DNA from: Alicyclobacillaceae bacterium I2511 | Lineage (GTDB): Bacteria > Bacillota > Bacilli > Alicyclobacillales > Alicyclobacillaceae | Length of the DNA stretch: 61,616 bases | NCBI GenBank assembly: GCA_003584005.1 | Contig: QXHL01000017.1 | Span: forward strand, 1 to 61,616 | Direction of reading: 5' to 3' | Shown here: in pieces, positions 54,101-61,452 of the stretch | How the letters are laid out: each line of letters opens with the position of its first letter | Numbering within the stretch: the first letter of the stretch is position 1 | Translations under genes and position numbers: made by a program | The notes under the pieces: generated by a model | Database searches by the model: none | What the model was told of the DNA's origin: nothing | The model's input: only the letters and a program-made list of their open reading frames with translations

Positions 54101-55315
54101 TTAACGCGTGTGCATCTCCAAAATGGCAAACTTTAAGTAGTGACTTTCTGGCACCCCTAAAATTTCCGGATGGTCTGCAGCGGCTCCAGACCAGCGCACC
54201 TCGCGCAAGACCTTGTGGGCATCGACTGCGGCCTCGAGTAAAACTTCCCGGAACATTTCTGGATTCATGGCGTACGAGCAACTGGCAGTGACCAGAAATC
54301 CTCCTTCTCGAAGCAATCGCATGGCCCGCAAGTTGATTTCCTTGTATCCACGGCGGGCGCCAGGGAGGGCTGATTTTGACTTGGCAAAGGCGGGCGGGTC
54401 GAGAATAATGACGTCAAAGTGCATCCCTGCGGCCGCAGCTTCCCGTAAGTAGTCGAACGCATTGGCCACCCGTAGGGTCGCCTGACCCACAAAATGATTG
54501 ATTTCCAGATTGTGATTAGCCTGGGCAATGGCTTCTTCAGAGATGTCCACGGCCGTTACATGGGTGGCTCCATAGGCCAGAGCGTGGACCGCAAAGGAAC
54601 CCGTGTGACAAAAACAGTCCAGCACCTCGGCACCCCGGGGTTCTCCTTGGGATGTGGACCAACCAGTCATCAAGGGAGCAATGGCAGTGCGGTTGGTCCG
54701 TTGGTCCAAGAAGTAGCCCGTTTTCTGACCGGTGTATACATTTACTAAAAATCGTAGTCCGTTTTCTTCAATTTCTATTTCCTCTGGAACTTCTCCCCAC
54801 CAGACCCCGGATTCCAGAGGGAGCCCTTCTAAGCGGCGCACCGAACTATCGTTGCGCAAATAGATACCGACAGGGTGATAGACTTGCCGCAATGCTTGTA
54901 AAAGCTGTGGCTTTAGTCGTTCCATGCCGGCAGTGAGCAATTGCACGCTAAGGATTTGTTCGTAGCGGTCTACAATGAGCCCCGGCAGAAAGTCTGCTTC
55001 TCCATAGATGAGACGGCTGGAACGCAAGTCGCCAAGCAGACGCTGGCGGTATACTTGGGCCTGTTTGAAACGTCTGATTAAAAAACTTTCATCAATCATT
55101 TCATCTGCAGCGTAGGTCAACACTCTTCCAATAATCTGGGATTGTGGATTTGCGTAGGCACGGGCAAGAAATACCCCCTGGTGATTCACCACATTCACCA
55201 CCTCACCGGGGGAAATGGCTGCGGTTGCGGTTTGAACTTCACTTTGATAAATCCACGGATGTCCTTGTTCCAAGCGGCGCTTGCGATTACGCTGTAATAT
55301 CAAGCTAACTGTCAT
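54101..55315 (-). CDS. RlmI-type 23S rRNA (cytosine) methyltransferase
   Basis: A 404-residue protein: N-terminal PUA domain (RRLEQGHPWIYQSEV), a middle EEHD-type region and a C-terminal Rossmann methyltransferase with SAM motif VLDCFCHTGSFAVHAL and catalytic NPPY-like ILDPPAFAKSK. It belongs to the RlmI/YwbD group that modifies 23S rRNA C1962. ATG 55315 fits the homology start; an in-frame extension to 55423 is unlikely. Confidence 0.92.
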   Translation of the reverse strand: MTVSLILQRNRKRRLEQGHPWIYQSEVQTATAAISPGEVVNVVNHQGVFLARAYANPQSQIIGRVLTYAADEMIDESFLIRRFKQAQVYRQRLLGDLRSSRLIYGEADFLPGLIVDRYEQILSVQLLTAGMERLKPQLLQALRQVYHPVGIYLRNDSSVRRLEGLPLESGVWWGEVPEEIEIEENGLRFLVNVYTGQKTGYFLDQRTNRTAIAPLMTGWSTSQGEPRGAEVLDCFCHTGSFAVHALAYGATHVTAVDISEEAIAQANHNLEINHFVGQATLRVANAFDYLREAAAAGMHFDVIILDPPAFAKSKSALPGARRGYKEINLRAMRLLREGGFLVTASCSYAMNPEMFREVLLEAAVDAHKVLREVRWSGAAADHPEILGVPESHYLKFAILEMHTR

Positions 55316-55361
55316 TCGGTTCCCACCGTTTCCAATGAAGAATAGTAAAACCATGCTTAGG

Positions 55362-55390
55362 CTAGACGGACGTCTAATCCATCCGTCTAG
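55362..55390. promoter_or_regulatory. Operator-like inverted repeat
   Basis: Arms CTAGACGGA (55362-55370) and TCCGTCTAG (55382-55390), with an internal TAGACG-GA-CGTCTA palindrome. Three TAGACG half sites in 29 bases resemble TetR-family operators. It lies 47 bases before the methyltransferase start, between it and amt. Confidence 0.45.
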
Positions 55391-55457
55391 TTCTAAGTGT
55401 AGCGAATCATTGTAGAAAACCAAAGCGAGTGGGAAAAGAAGAATTTTTCAGACTGAA

Positions 55458-55510
55458 TGTTATATTACCTTACATTATGCCTTGATCCCCTCGTTAACCT
55501 CGGGTATTTT
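55458..55510 (+). promoter_or_regulatory. GlnR/TnrA box and promoter of amt
   Basis: TGTTA-TATTACC-TTACA (55458-55474) fits the GlnR/TnrA consensus TGTNA-N7-TNACA exactly. Downstream are TTGATC (55482-55487), a 17-base spacer and TATTTT (55505-55510). The box centre is about 50 bases before the predicted start, the usual position for TnrA activation. Confidence 0.82.
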
Positions 55511-55548
55511 GTACTTAACGCCTAAACGTTGGAGGGAGAGAGAGACCT

Positions 55549-56952
55549 ATGAACCGGAAAAAGACATGGATAACCCTAGTATCTTCATTTTTCATTACAC
55601 TTTTTACCCCGATTGTTAGTTTTGCTAACACTACAGGAAACCCAATTAGTGCTGGGGACACCGCTTGGATCTTGGCTTCGTCTGCTCTTGTACTCATTAT
55701 GACACCTGGACTGGCATTTTTTTACGGCGGATTGGTCCGCAAGAAAAGTGTAATTACTACCATGCTTGAAGTGTTCTCTGTCATTTTGATTGTATCTGTA
55801 CAGTGGGTGTTGTTTGGTTACTCTTTGGCATTTGGCCCAGATTTTCATCACGTGATTGGTGGATTACAGTGGGCCTTTTTTCATGGTGTGGGTGCGGCCC
55901 CAGATGCTAACTACGCAGGCACCATTCCCAATATGGTGTTTGGGATTTTTCAGATGATGTTTGCAATTATCACGCCCGCCCTGATTGTGGGTGGATTGGC
56001 CGAACGCGTGAAGTTTTCCTCCTTTGTGGTGTTCATTATTCTCTGGGCAACTTTTATTTATGACCCTTTGGCACACTGGGTTTGGGGATATGGGGGTTGG
56101 TTGCGCAATCTCGGGGTGCTTGACTTTGCTGGAGGCACCGTTGTCCATATCAGCTCTGGTGTAGCGGGGCTGGTTGCGGCCCTATATCTCGGGAAACGAG
56201 CTGAACACGGGTCAAAAAACCTTCGTGCCCACAATGTACCGTTTGTTCTGTTGGGGACAGCCCTGTTATGGTTTGGCTGGTTTGGTTTTAACGCAGGCAG
56301 TGCTGTGCAAGCAAATTTCCTTTCGGGAGAAGCTTTTCTGGCGACAAACACCGCTACTGCGGCGGCGGCCATCGGGTGGATGTTGGTAGAACGTCTGCAT
56401 ACGGGGCACGTGACCTTGGTGGGAGCCTCGGCGGGGGCGGTGGCTGGGTTGGTGGCCATTACACCGGCAGCAGGCTATGTCAGTCCGTTGTCCTCGATCT
56501 ATGTAGGTGTATTTGGCGGAATATTCTGTTATTTGGCATCGGTGTTCATGAAAAGGAAACTGGGGTATGATGACGCGTTAGACGCTTTCGGAGGACATGG
56601 CATTGGCGGCACCTGGGGGGCCATCGCAACCGGACTGTTCGCATCTACTGCGGTCAATTCGGCTGGGGCCAATGGCTTATTTGCTGGCAATCCTCACCAA
56701 GTGGTGCTGCAATTGGTGGGTGTGGCATCTACTTGGATCTTTTCTGGGCTGGGTACGTGGGTCATTATCAAAGTGGTGGATCTTGTGATGGGCTTCCGGG
56801 TGACCAAAGAGGAAGAGGTCATGGGTCTTGACTTGATGTTGCACAAGGAATCAGCCTATCCGGAAACGCTGTCCCCTGATGAGCTGCCTTTGGTGTATGG
56901 GGACGAATTGCCTGTATTAAACGTGGCCACAACAGGACCCTCAGCCCCGTGA
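55549..56952 (+). CDS. amt: Ammonium transporter (Amt)
   Basis: A 467-residue transporter with signal peptide and eleven helices. Conserved: FIYDPLAHWVWG (Asp of the recruitment site), the twin histidines in GTVVHISSG and FGGHGIGGTWG, and a ~55-residue C-terminal tail. It conducts ammonium under nitrogen limitation, in line with the GlnR/TnrA box. A GGAGGGAGAG site precedes the ATG. No glnK/PII gene follows; instead a glutamine synthetase gene converges. Confidence 0.95.
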   Translation: MNRKKTWITLVSSFFITLFTPIVSFANTTGNPISAGDTAWILASSALVLIMTPGLAFFYGGLVRKKSVITTMLEVFSVILIVSVQWVLFGYSLAFGPDFHHVIGGLQWAFFHGVGAAPDANYAGTIPNMVFGIFQMMFAIITPALIVGGLAERVKFSSFVVFIILWATFIYDPLAHWVWGYGGWLRNLGVLDFAGGTVVHISSGVAGLVAALYLGKRAEHGSKNLRAHNVPFVLLGTALLWFGWFGFNAGSAVQANFLSGEAFLATNTATAAAAIGWMLVERLHTGHVTLVGASAGAVAGLVAITPAAGYVSPLSSIYVGVFGGIFCYLASVFMKRKLGYDDALDAFGGHGIGGTWGAIATGLFASTAVNSAGANGLFAGNPHQVVLQLVGVASTWIFSGLGTWVIIKVVDLVMGFRVTKEEEVMGLDLMLHKESAYPETLSPDELPLVYGDELPVLNVATTGPSAP

Positions 56953-56977
56953 GTTAAATTTGGAAGGTTATTGGGGC

Positions 56978-57016
56978 ACACAACAAGATGGCGGTTTATC
57001 CGTCATCTTGTTGTGT
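56978..57016. terminator. Stem-loop after amt
   Basis: 13-bp arms ACACAACAAGATG (56978-56990) and CATCTTGTTGTGT (57004-57016). No T-run, but it lies just past the amt stop, before the convergent glutamine synthetase end. Confidence 0.65.
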
Positions 57017-57067
57017 GTCGGTGTTATTGCGAAATTTTTTGGCAAGTTTTTACAGGGTGTGACAGAG

Positions 57068-57100
57068 GTTCTTAAGTGGAAGAAATTTCCTCTTAAGAAC
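57068..57100 (-). terminator. Stem-loop over the glutamine synthetase stop
   Basis: Arms GTTCTTAAG (57068-57076) and CTTAAGAAC (57092-57100). The right arm includes the stop codon. Weak terminator or mRNA end. Confidence 0.5.
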
Positions 57101-58427
57101 GTGTGAGGTACTGGTCCCTCTCCCAAGGATGGATTTCGTCGCTGTACATTTCCCACTCCAATAGTTTGGCGCGCATATAGCGGTTGCTGGCGTGGGCTCC
57201 TAGGGCAGCCTGTACCACTTCGTCTTCTTCTAGGGCCTGTACCGCTTCTTCCAGGGTGCTGGGCAGGGGCAAGATGCCCCGCCGTAATCGTGTTTCCACT
57301 GGCATCAAGAAGGGGTCTTCATGAATGGGCGCAGGCAAAGGAAGGGACTGTTGTACCCCGTCTAAACCGGCGTGTAGCAGGACGGCTAGAGCCAGGTAGG
57401 GATTGCAGGATGGGTCGGGAGACCTCACTTCGATGAGGGTGTCGTTTCCAGGGGTAGCGCTCACGCGTACCAAAGGGGCCTGTGCTCGATTAGACCACAC
57501 CGTGTACAGGGGGGCCTCAGAACGAGGTCGCAAGCGCTTGTAGCTGTTGACGGTTGGATTGGTGACGGCGGTTAAGGCGCGGGCGTGTTTGAGAATGCCC
57601 GCAACAAAATGTTTCCCCTGTTCAGTTAATCCAAACGGATCTTCGGAATGAGCCCATGGCGTGCCTAGGGGTGCGTGAAAGCGCAAATGCAGACCGGATC
57701 CTAAACAACTGGTGTAGGGCCTGGGCATGAAGGTGGCATACAGTTGGTGGTGTTTACTGAGGACGCGCGCCGCCATTTTAAAGCTCACCACAGCGTCCGC
57801 TGCCGCCACTGCGGACAAGGGGGCTACGACAACCTCATGTTGTCCGGGAGACCCCTCGTGATGGGAAGAAGCAGCAGGAATTCCTAATTCAATCGACCTT
57901 AGTACTAGATCTCGTCGACACCGTTCCCCTAAGTCTATGGGTGCCACGTCAAAGTACCCGCCTTGGTCACTCAAACGGTTGCTTGCTGTCCCGTCTGGTG
58001 TAACTTCTAAAAGGTAAAACTCAATCTCTGTGCTCACGCCAAGGGTGTCCAGTTTAAGGTCTTGCCCGCCATCCAAAACATTCTTCAGAATTCTCCGCGG
58101 GTCACCCATAAATGGAGTTTCATCTGGAAGGTAGGCCTCACAGATTAAGCGGGCCACTCGTCCACCGTTGACAGTCCAAGGCAACACGGCCCAAGTGGAG
58201 AGGTCTGGATGAAGAAACATGTCCGATTCTTCTAGACGCAGAAAACCCTCGATGGAAGAGCCATCAAAACGAATCCGATTGCTAAAGGTTTTCATCAGCT
58301 TTCGGACGGGCACCTCGACCACCTTGACTGTGCCCATGAGGTCAGTAAATTGAAGCCGAATAAAGCGGATGTCCGACTGAATGGCGATGGCCTGCAGCTG
58401 CTCCAGGGATTCGGGTGTGAGACTCAT
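57093..58427 (-). CDS. glnA: Glutamine synthetase (GSI-alpha-like)
   Basis: A 444-residue glutamine synthetase. Seen: FDGSSIEGFLRLEESDM, EIEFYLLE, HHEGSPGQHEV, GSGLHLRF, NPTVNSYKRL and the C-terminal WERDQYL. No adenylylation tyrosine region is present. By eye alignment, the ATP-contact arginine equivalent to E. coli Arg355 (in the segment before EVRS) is Leu, and the usual GSGMHCN reads GSGLHLR, so it may be a divergent or specialised copy. ATG 58427 has AAAGGAG ten bases upstream. Direct repeats at 58448-58482 may control it. Confidence 0.88.
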   Translation of the reverse strand: MSLTPESLEQLQAIAIQSDIRFIRLQFTDLMGTVKVVEVPVRKLMKTFSNRIRFDGSSIEGFLRLEESDMFLHPDLSTWAVLPWTVNGGRVARLICEAYLPDETPFMGDPRRILKNVLDGGQDLKLDTLGVSTEIEFYLLEVTPDGTASNRLSDQGGYFDVAPIDLGERCRRDLVLRSIELGIPAASSHHEGSPGQHEVVVAPLSAVAAADAVVSFKMAARVLSKHHQLYATFMPRPYTSCLGSGLHLRFHAPLGTPWAHSEDPFGLTEQGKHFVAGILKHARALTAVTNPTVNSYKRLRPRSEAPLYTVWSNRAQAPLVRVSATPGNDTLIEVRSPDPSCNPYLALAVLLHAGLDGVQQSLPLPAPIHEDPFLMPVETRLRRGILPLPSTLEEAVQALEEDEVVQAALGAHASNRYMRAKLLEWEMYSDEIHPWERDQYLTRS

Positions 58428-58447
58428 GGGGTCAAGACTCCTTTAAG

Positions 58448-58482
58448 AAGTTGTCCAAACGTGTGCGACAAGTTGTCCAAAC
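58448..58482. repeat. 13-base direct repeats upstream of glnA
   Basis: AAGTTGTCCAAAC occurs at 58448-58460 and 58470-58482, exactly 22 bases apart (two helical turns), ending 20 bases before the glnA ATG. Possible operator for a repressor or activator; it does not match the GlnR/TnrA box. Confidence 0.6.
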
Positions 58483-58671
58483 AAGCAAGACGTTTGTAGC
58501 CGGCGCAAGGATGCGTGAATACTTCTATGATACGAAAATCCGCCGGAATTGGGTAGTCGTTGGCTCTGGCGGATGGTACAATGGTCCCAATCTCTTGTGT
58601 CGGTCTCAAGTTGCTTTTCTAAAGGGGTCCATGCGGGACGCACGGCGTACAGGCGGGTAGAGGTGAATTTG

Positions 58672-59724
58672 GTGGAGTTCCCAGAACTGAAGGAGCACTG
58701 GATGAGTCATCCGGAGGACGGATCTGGGCGGGAATGGTTGCTTTCAGTTGCAAAATATACGGAGGACTATTTTCAAACGGGCGGACGTGTGGGCCCCTGG
58801 ATGAAAAAGTTCCAATCCATTCGTCATCACATCGTGGAGAACGCTTGGCAGATGGCAATGGCGGGCTTGCCAGTGGAGGATGGGGCGTGCATCAACCTGG
58901 TGGCGTTTGGCTCCACAGCGCGGGCAGAAGACTTGCTGTATAGCGACCTGGACCACGGGGTGCTGTTTTGTTCTACTCGTCCAGCCCAAAACCCCGTGTG
59001 GCAAACAGCCATAACCCAAGCCTTGCGCAAATTTAGTCGAAATTTGCTGGAATTTGGGTTTCCTCCTTGTCACGGCTATGTGATGGCACTAAACGACCGC
59101 TGGTTTGGAACTTCAGAGCAGTGGCGGGGGCGCATAAAACACTATACCTCATTTCCGGATTGGGAACAGACGCGCTATCTGCTCATCATGCTGGACGGTC
59201 GCAGTGTATTGCAACCGGCTGATTCAGAATGGGCTGTGTTGTGGGAGCAAGTGGCCAGCACGGTGCGAGCGTCTGCTTTTTTGCAGTGGGAGGCTGCACA
59301 TCTGGGCATTGCCGCTACCGCTCCTTCTCGACTTGCCGATTTACCATGGGTGGGCAGACCCAAAGCGGGGGATGTCTTGAATGTGAAGGAACGGATTCTT
59401 TCACCACTCATCGATTCACTCCGACTGTGGAGTGTGACAGAGGGGTGCACAGATATCTCTTCACAGGACCGTATTAAATTTTTACGTGAACATCAAATAA
59501 TGCAACCTTCCTTGTTAGATTCGATTGAAGTTGCTTTGCAAGACGGATGGCGATTGCGCCTCATCCATCAAGCGACCTGCCTGCAGGCGGGACGAGACCC
59601 GGAACAACTTCTGCGCTGGGGAGAACTAAGCGAGTTAGATCAAGCTGTGGTTCTGCGCCATTTGGGGACCGTCCAAGAACTGGTTCGGCAAGGCAAAAGA
59701 AAATTTCGTAAACCGAGGTCGTGA
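58672..59724 (+). CDS. DUF294-type nucleotidyltransferase-like protein
   Basis: A 350-residue protein. The N-terminal half contains VAFGSTARAEDLLYSDLDHGVLF, the GSxxR-E-x4-SDxD metal-binding motif of the GlnD-type nucleotidyltransferase fold; the C-terminal half matches DUF294_C. CBS and cyclic-nucleotide domains seen in larger homologues are missing. GTG 58672 follows GAGGTG at six bases. It is coupled to the DnaQ-like exonuclease gene (two-base gap). Target unknown. Confidence 0.82.
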   Translation: MEFPELKEHWMSHPEDGSGREWLLSVAKYTEDYFQTGGRVGPWMKKFQSIRHHIVENAWQMAMAGLPVEDGACINLVAFGSTARAEDLLYSDLDHGVLFCSTRPAQNPVWQTAITQALRKFSRNLLEFGFPPCHGYVMALNDRWFGTSEQWRGRIKHYTSFPDWEQTRYLLIMLDGRSVLQPADSEWAVLWEQVASTVRASAFLQWEAAHLGIAATAPSRLADLPWVGRPKAGDVLNVKERILSPLIDSLRLWSVTEGCTDISSQDRIKFLREHQIMQPSLLDSIEVALQDGWRLRLIHQATCLQAGRDPEQLLRWGELSELDQAVVLRHLGTVQELVRQGKRKFRKPRS

Positions 59725-59726
59725 CC

Positions 59727-60413
59727 ATGGATTGGTTTGGAGGCTTGAGGAACAAGTCCGCAACTCCGCGGGGATTAGGCCCAGGTGTAGACGGGGATTT
59801 TGGCGCAAGGGTCTGGGATGTATCGCTCTTTGAGGCAGGTTATTTCGTGGTTGATTTAGAAACCAGCGGCTTTGCGCCAGACAAAGACCTGATTTTGTCT
59901 TTGGCGGCTAGTTTTATTCAAGGGGATGACCCACAACCTCTGGCCAGTCGCTATGATCTCGTGGCCCATGAAGATCTTACCGGTGTTCTACCAAATATTT
60001 GGCAATTAACGGGACTGTCTCCGGTTACCTTGCAGCAGTCGGGACGGCCTGTGGAGGACGTGTTGCGGGACGCTTTAGCAATGGCTGTCGACTGTGCCTG
60101 GGTGGCACATCACGCACGCCACGAGGTGACCTTTATTCAACGCCAGGTGAGACTCCTATGGAAGATGCGCTTGCGCCCAATTGTGATTGATACCGCCCTA
60201 GTGGCACAGGGACTGTTCCGGTTGCGCACCCCCCCAACGCTGGAATGGCTTTGCGAAGCCTTAGACGTGCCAGTGACACAGCGTCATCAGGCGGATGCCG
60301 ACGTGGCGATGACATCTTCCATTTGGGCCAAAGAGGTTCCCCTGTGTCACAGTATTGGGCTTAAGACAGTGGGCGACGTGGTAGAGTGGTCGTTGGCGCA
60401 CGGCTCTGGCTGA
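59727..60413 (+). CDS. DnaQ-like 3'-5' exonuclease
   Basis: A 228-residue DEDD exonuclease. ExoI reads VVDLETSGFAPDKD, with HHARHEVTFI as ExoII and HQADADVAMT as ExoIII (DEDDh). ATG 59727 has GAGGT before it; GTG 59721 overlaps the upstream stop. The pair DUF294 plus DnaQ-like is seen in many bacteria. It may act in DNA or RNA trimming; the substrate is not evident. Confidence 0.87.
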   Translation: MDWFGGLRNKSATPRGLGPGVDGDFGARVWDVSLFEAGYFVVDLETSGFAPDKDLILSLAASFIQGDDPQPLASRYDLVAHEDLTGVLPNIWQLTGLSPVTLQQSGRPVEDVLRDALAMAVDCAWVAHHARHEVTFIQRQVRLLWKMRLRPIVIDTALVAQGLFRLRTPPTLEWLCEALDVPVTQRHQADADVAMTSSIWAKEVPLCHSIGLKTVGDVVEWSLAHGSG

Positions 60414-60488
60414 AAGGCGTTGGTGGCGAAGCCAATCCATGTGTTAAGATGTGTGGGAAATACGGAAATACAAAAAGGGGGTTAGGCC

Positions 60489-60740
60489 ATGTCGTCACGC
60501 CATGTGGTGATGTACGTTGTTCCACTTTGACCCTACTGTGCCCGCGCGAAGCGGTTCCTTTCGGGGAAAGGAATTACTGTGGAAGAACGGAATATTTTAT
60601 TTAATAAAAAACACCGTGAAGAAATGGCTCAGGTCACAGATGCCCAGACGGTGCCTGTAACTGTCCTGGGGGGTCACGTGGTGGTGGGTCATGATGTCCC
60701 AGCGTTTGACAGGGTCCTATCCCAGCTACATTGGAATTAA
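60489..60740 (+). CDS. Glutaredoxin-like protein with in-frame TGA at the first active-site Cys (probable selenoprotein, UPYC)
   Basis: An 83-residue glutaredoxin/NrdH fold if the TGA at 60528-60530 (codon 14) is read as selenocysteine. ATG 60489 has AAGGGGG seven bases upstream. Before the TGA: RHVVMYVVPL (beta-1). Right after: PYCARAKRFLSGKG (active site XPYC and helix 1). Further on: TVPVTVLGGHVVVGHD, the cis-Pro loop and beta strands. The frame ends at TAA 60738. The TGA falls exactly on the first Cys of CPYC and the rest is intact, which is unlikely for decay. An 8-bp stem with GGG loop (60555-60573) sits at a suitable distance. An internal GTG at 60579 with AAAGGA upstream could mislead gene callers into a 53-residue protein lacking the active site. 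Selenocysteine genes are not in the window. Confidence 0.82.
60555..60573 (+). promoter_or_regulatory. Bacterial SECIS-like hairpin
   Basis: Stem TTCCTTTC (60555-60562) / GAAAGGAA (60566-60573), loop GGG, possibly extended by two G-T pairs. The loop lies 32 bases after the TGA. A short stem with a G at the loop start within about 16-37 bases of the UGA is the usual bacterial SECIS pattern. Confidence 0.7.
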
Positions 60741-60751
60741 TTCCAATGTAG
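60726..60751. repeat. Perfect 26-bp palindrome shared by two gene ends
   Basis: The half CTACATTGGAATT is followed by its exact reverse complement. It encodes the last residues LHWN plus stop of the glutaredoxin on the plus strand and LHWN plus stop of the Fur-family gene on the minus strand; the stops overlap at TTAA (60737-60740). It may form a hairpin at both transcript ends. Confidence 0.9.
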
Positions 60752-61213
60752 TGATGACGGCACTGGGCCCGCGATTGTATCAGAGTCGGGGAGGTCGCGT
60801 TTCTGGCGGCACTGTGCACAGAGTCCGAAGACCTCAAAGCGGTGTTGAAGTATAGTAAATCCCACGGGGATATCTGAAATAGCAGGCATGGGGCAGTGGT
60901 CCATCACGTAAGTGCGGCCACAAGAAATACAAACGAAGTGGTGGTGATGGCTGGGAAAGCAGGGAATTCGGTAATGTGTCTCATCGCCAAAATGAGACTC
61001 TTCAATGAACCCCTCATCCCGGAGTGTGTACAAATTGCGATAGACCGTTTCAAAGCTGAGGGTGGGGTGCCGCTTTTGCAGATACTCAATCAGTTCTTTG
61101 GCTGTAATATACCCATCCGCCCGGGCCAGCAGAAAATCTACAATCTCTTTGCGACGACCGGTCAGACGATACCCTCTGCGTTTTAAGTTTTCGAAAAACT
61201 CTTCGCGTTGCAT
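60737..61213 (-). CDS. Fur-family transcriptional regulator
   Basis: A 158-residue Fur/Zur/PerR-type regulator. The winged helix contains YLQKRHPTLSFETVYRNLYTL; the metal-binding part has HHHHFVCISCGRTY and CAQC, two CxxC pairs for structural zinc. Whether it senses iron, zinc or peroxide is unclear. ATG 61213 has GGGAG seven bases upstream. It converges with the selenoglutaredoxin gene and ends in the same palindrome. Confidence 0.9.
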   Translation of the reverse strand: MQREEFFENLKRRGYRLTGRRKEIVDFLLARADGYITAKELIEYLQKRHPTLSFETVYRNLYTLRDEGFIEESHFGDETHYRIPCFPSHHHHFVCISCGRTYVMDHCPMPAISDIPVGFTILQHRFEVFGLCAQCRQKRDLPDSDTIAGPVPSSLHWN

Positions 61214-61408
61214 TGACTCACTCCCATCAACCTGAAAGCAACTTCCCGATGAAGTAATTACCCGTGTGGATACATTCCTAGTGTACCACAGGAAGCTGTA
61301 CAAAGCCGCCCATCGGACGTTTTGACAATAGGTTATTCCGGTACTTGCAGGCCTGCATTTTTCTCATTCTGCAGGTAATATTGGTATTGATCCCGGAGGG
61401 TTCTTTTC

Positions 61409-61432
61409 TTGACATCCTCCCCACGGCTAAAA
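61409..61432 (-). repeat. Short IS200/IS605-like end scar
   Basis: TTGACATCCTCCCCACGGCTAAAA in two parts (TTGACATCCTCCCC and ACGGCTAAAA); on the minus strand GGGGAGGATGTCAA is the usual right end of IS200/IS605 tnpB-type elements. It adjoins the IS4-type transposase fragment, so one element may have inserted beside or into another. Confidence 0.45.
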
Positions 61433-61452
61433 CCCTTAGCATTACCCATAAG

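Noticed and set aside
60579-60740. Short ORF starting at GTG 60579 with AAAGGA upstream
   Set aside because: It would make half a glutaredoxin without its active site; the upstream in-frame part with a better ribosome site fits the fold, so the longer TGA-containing frame is preferred.
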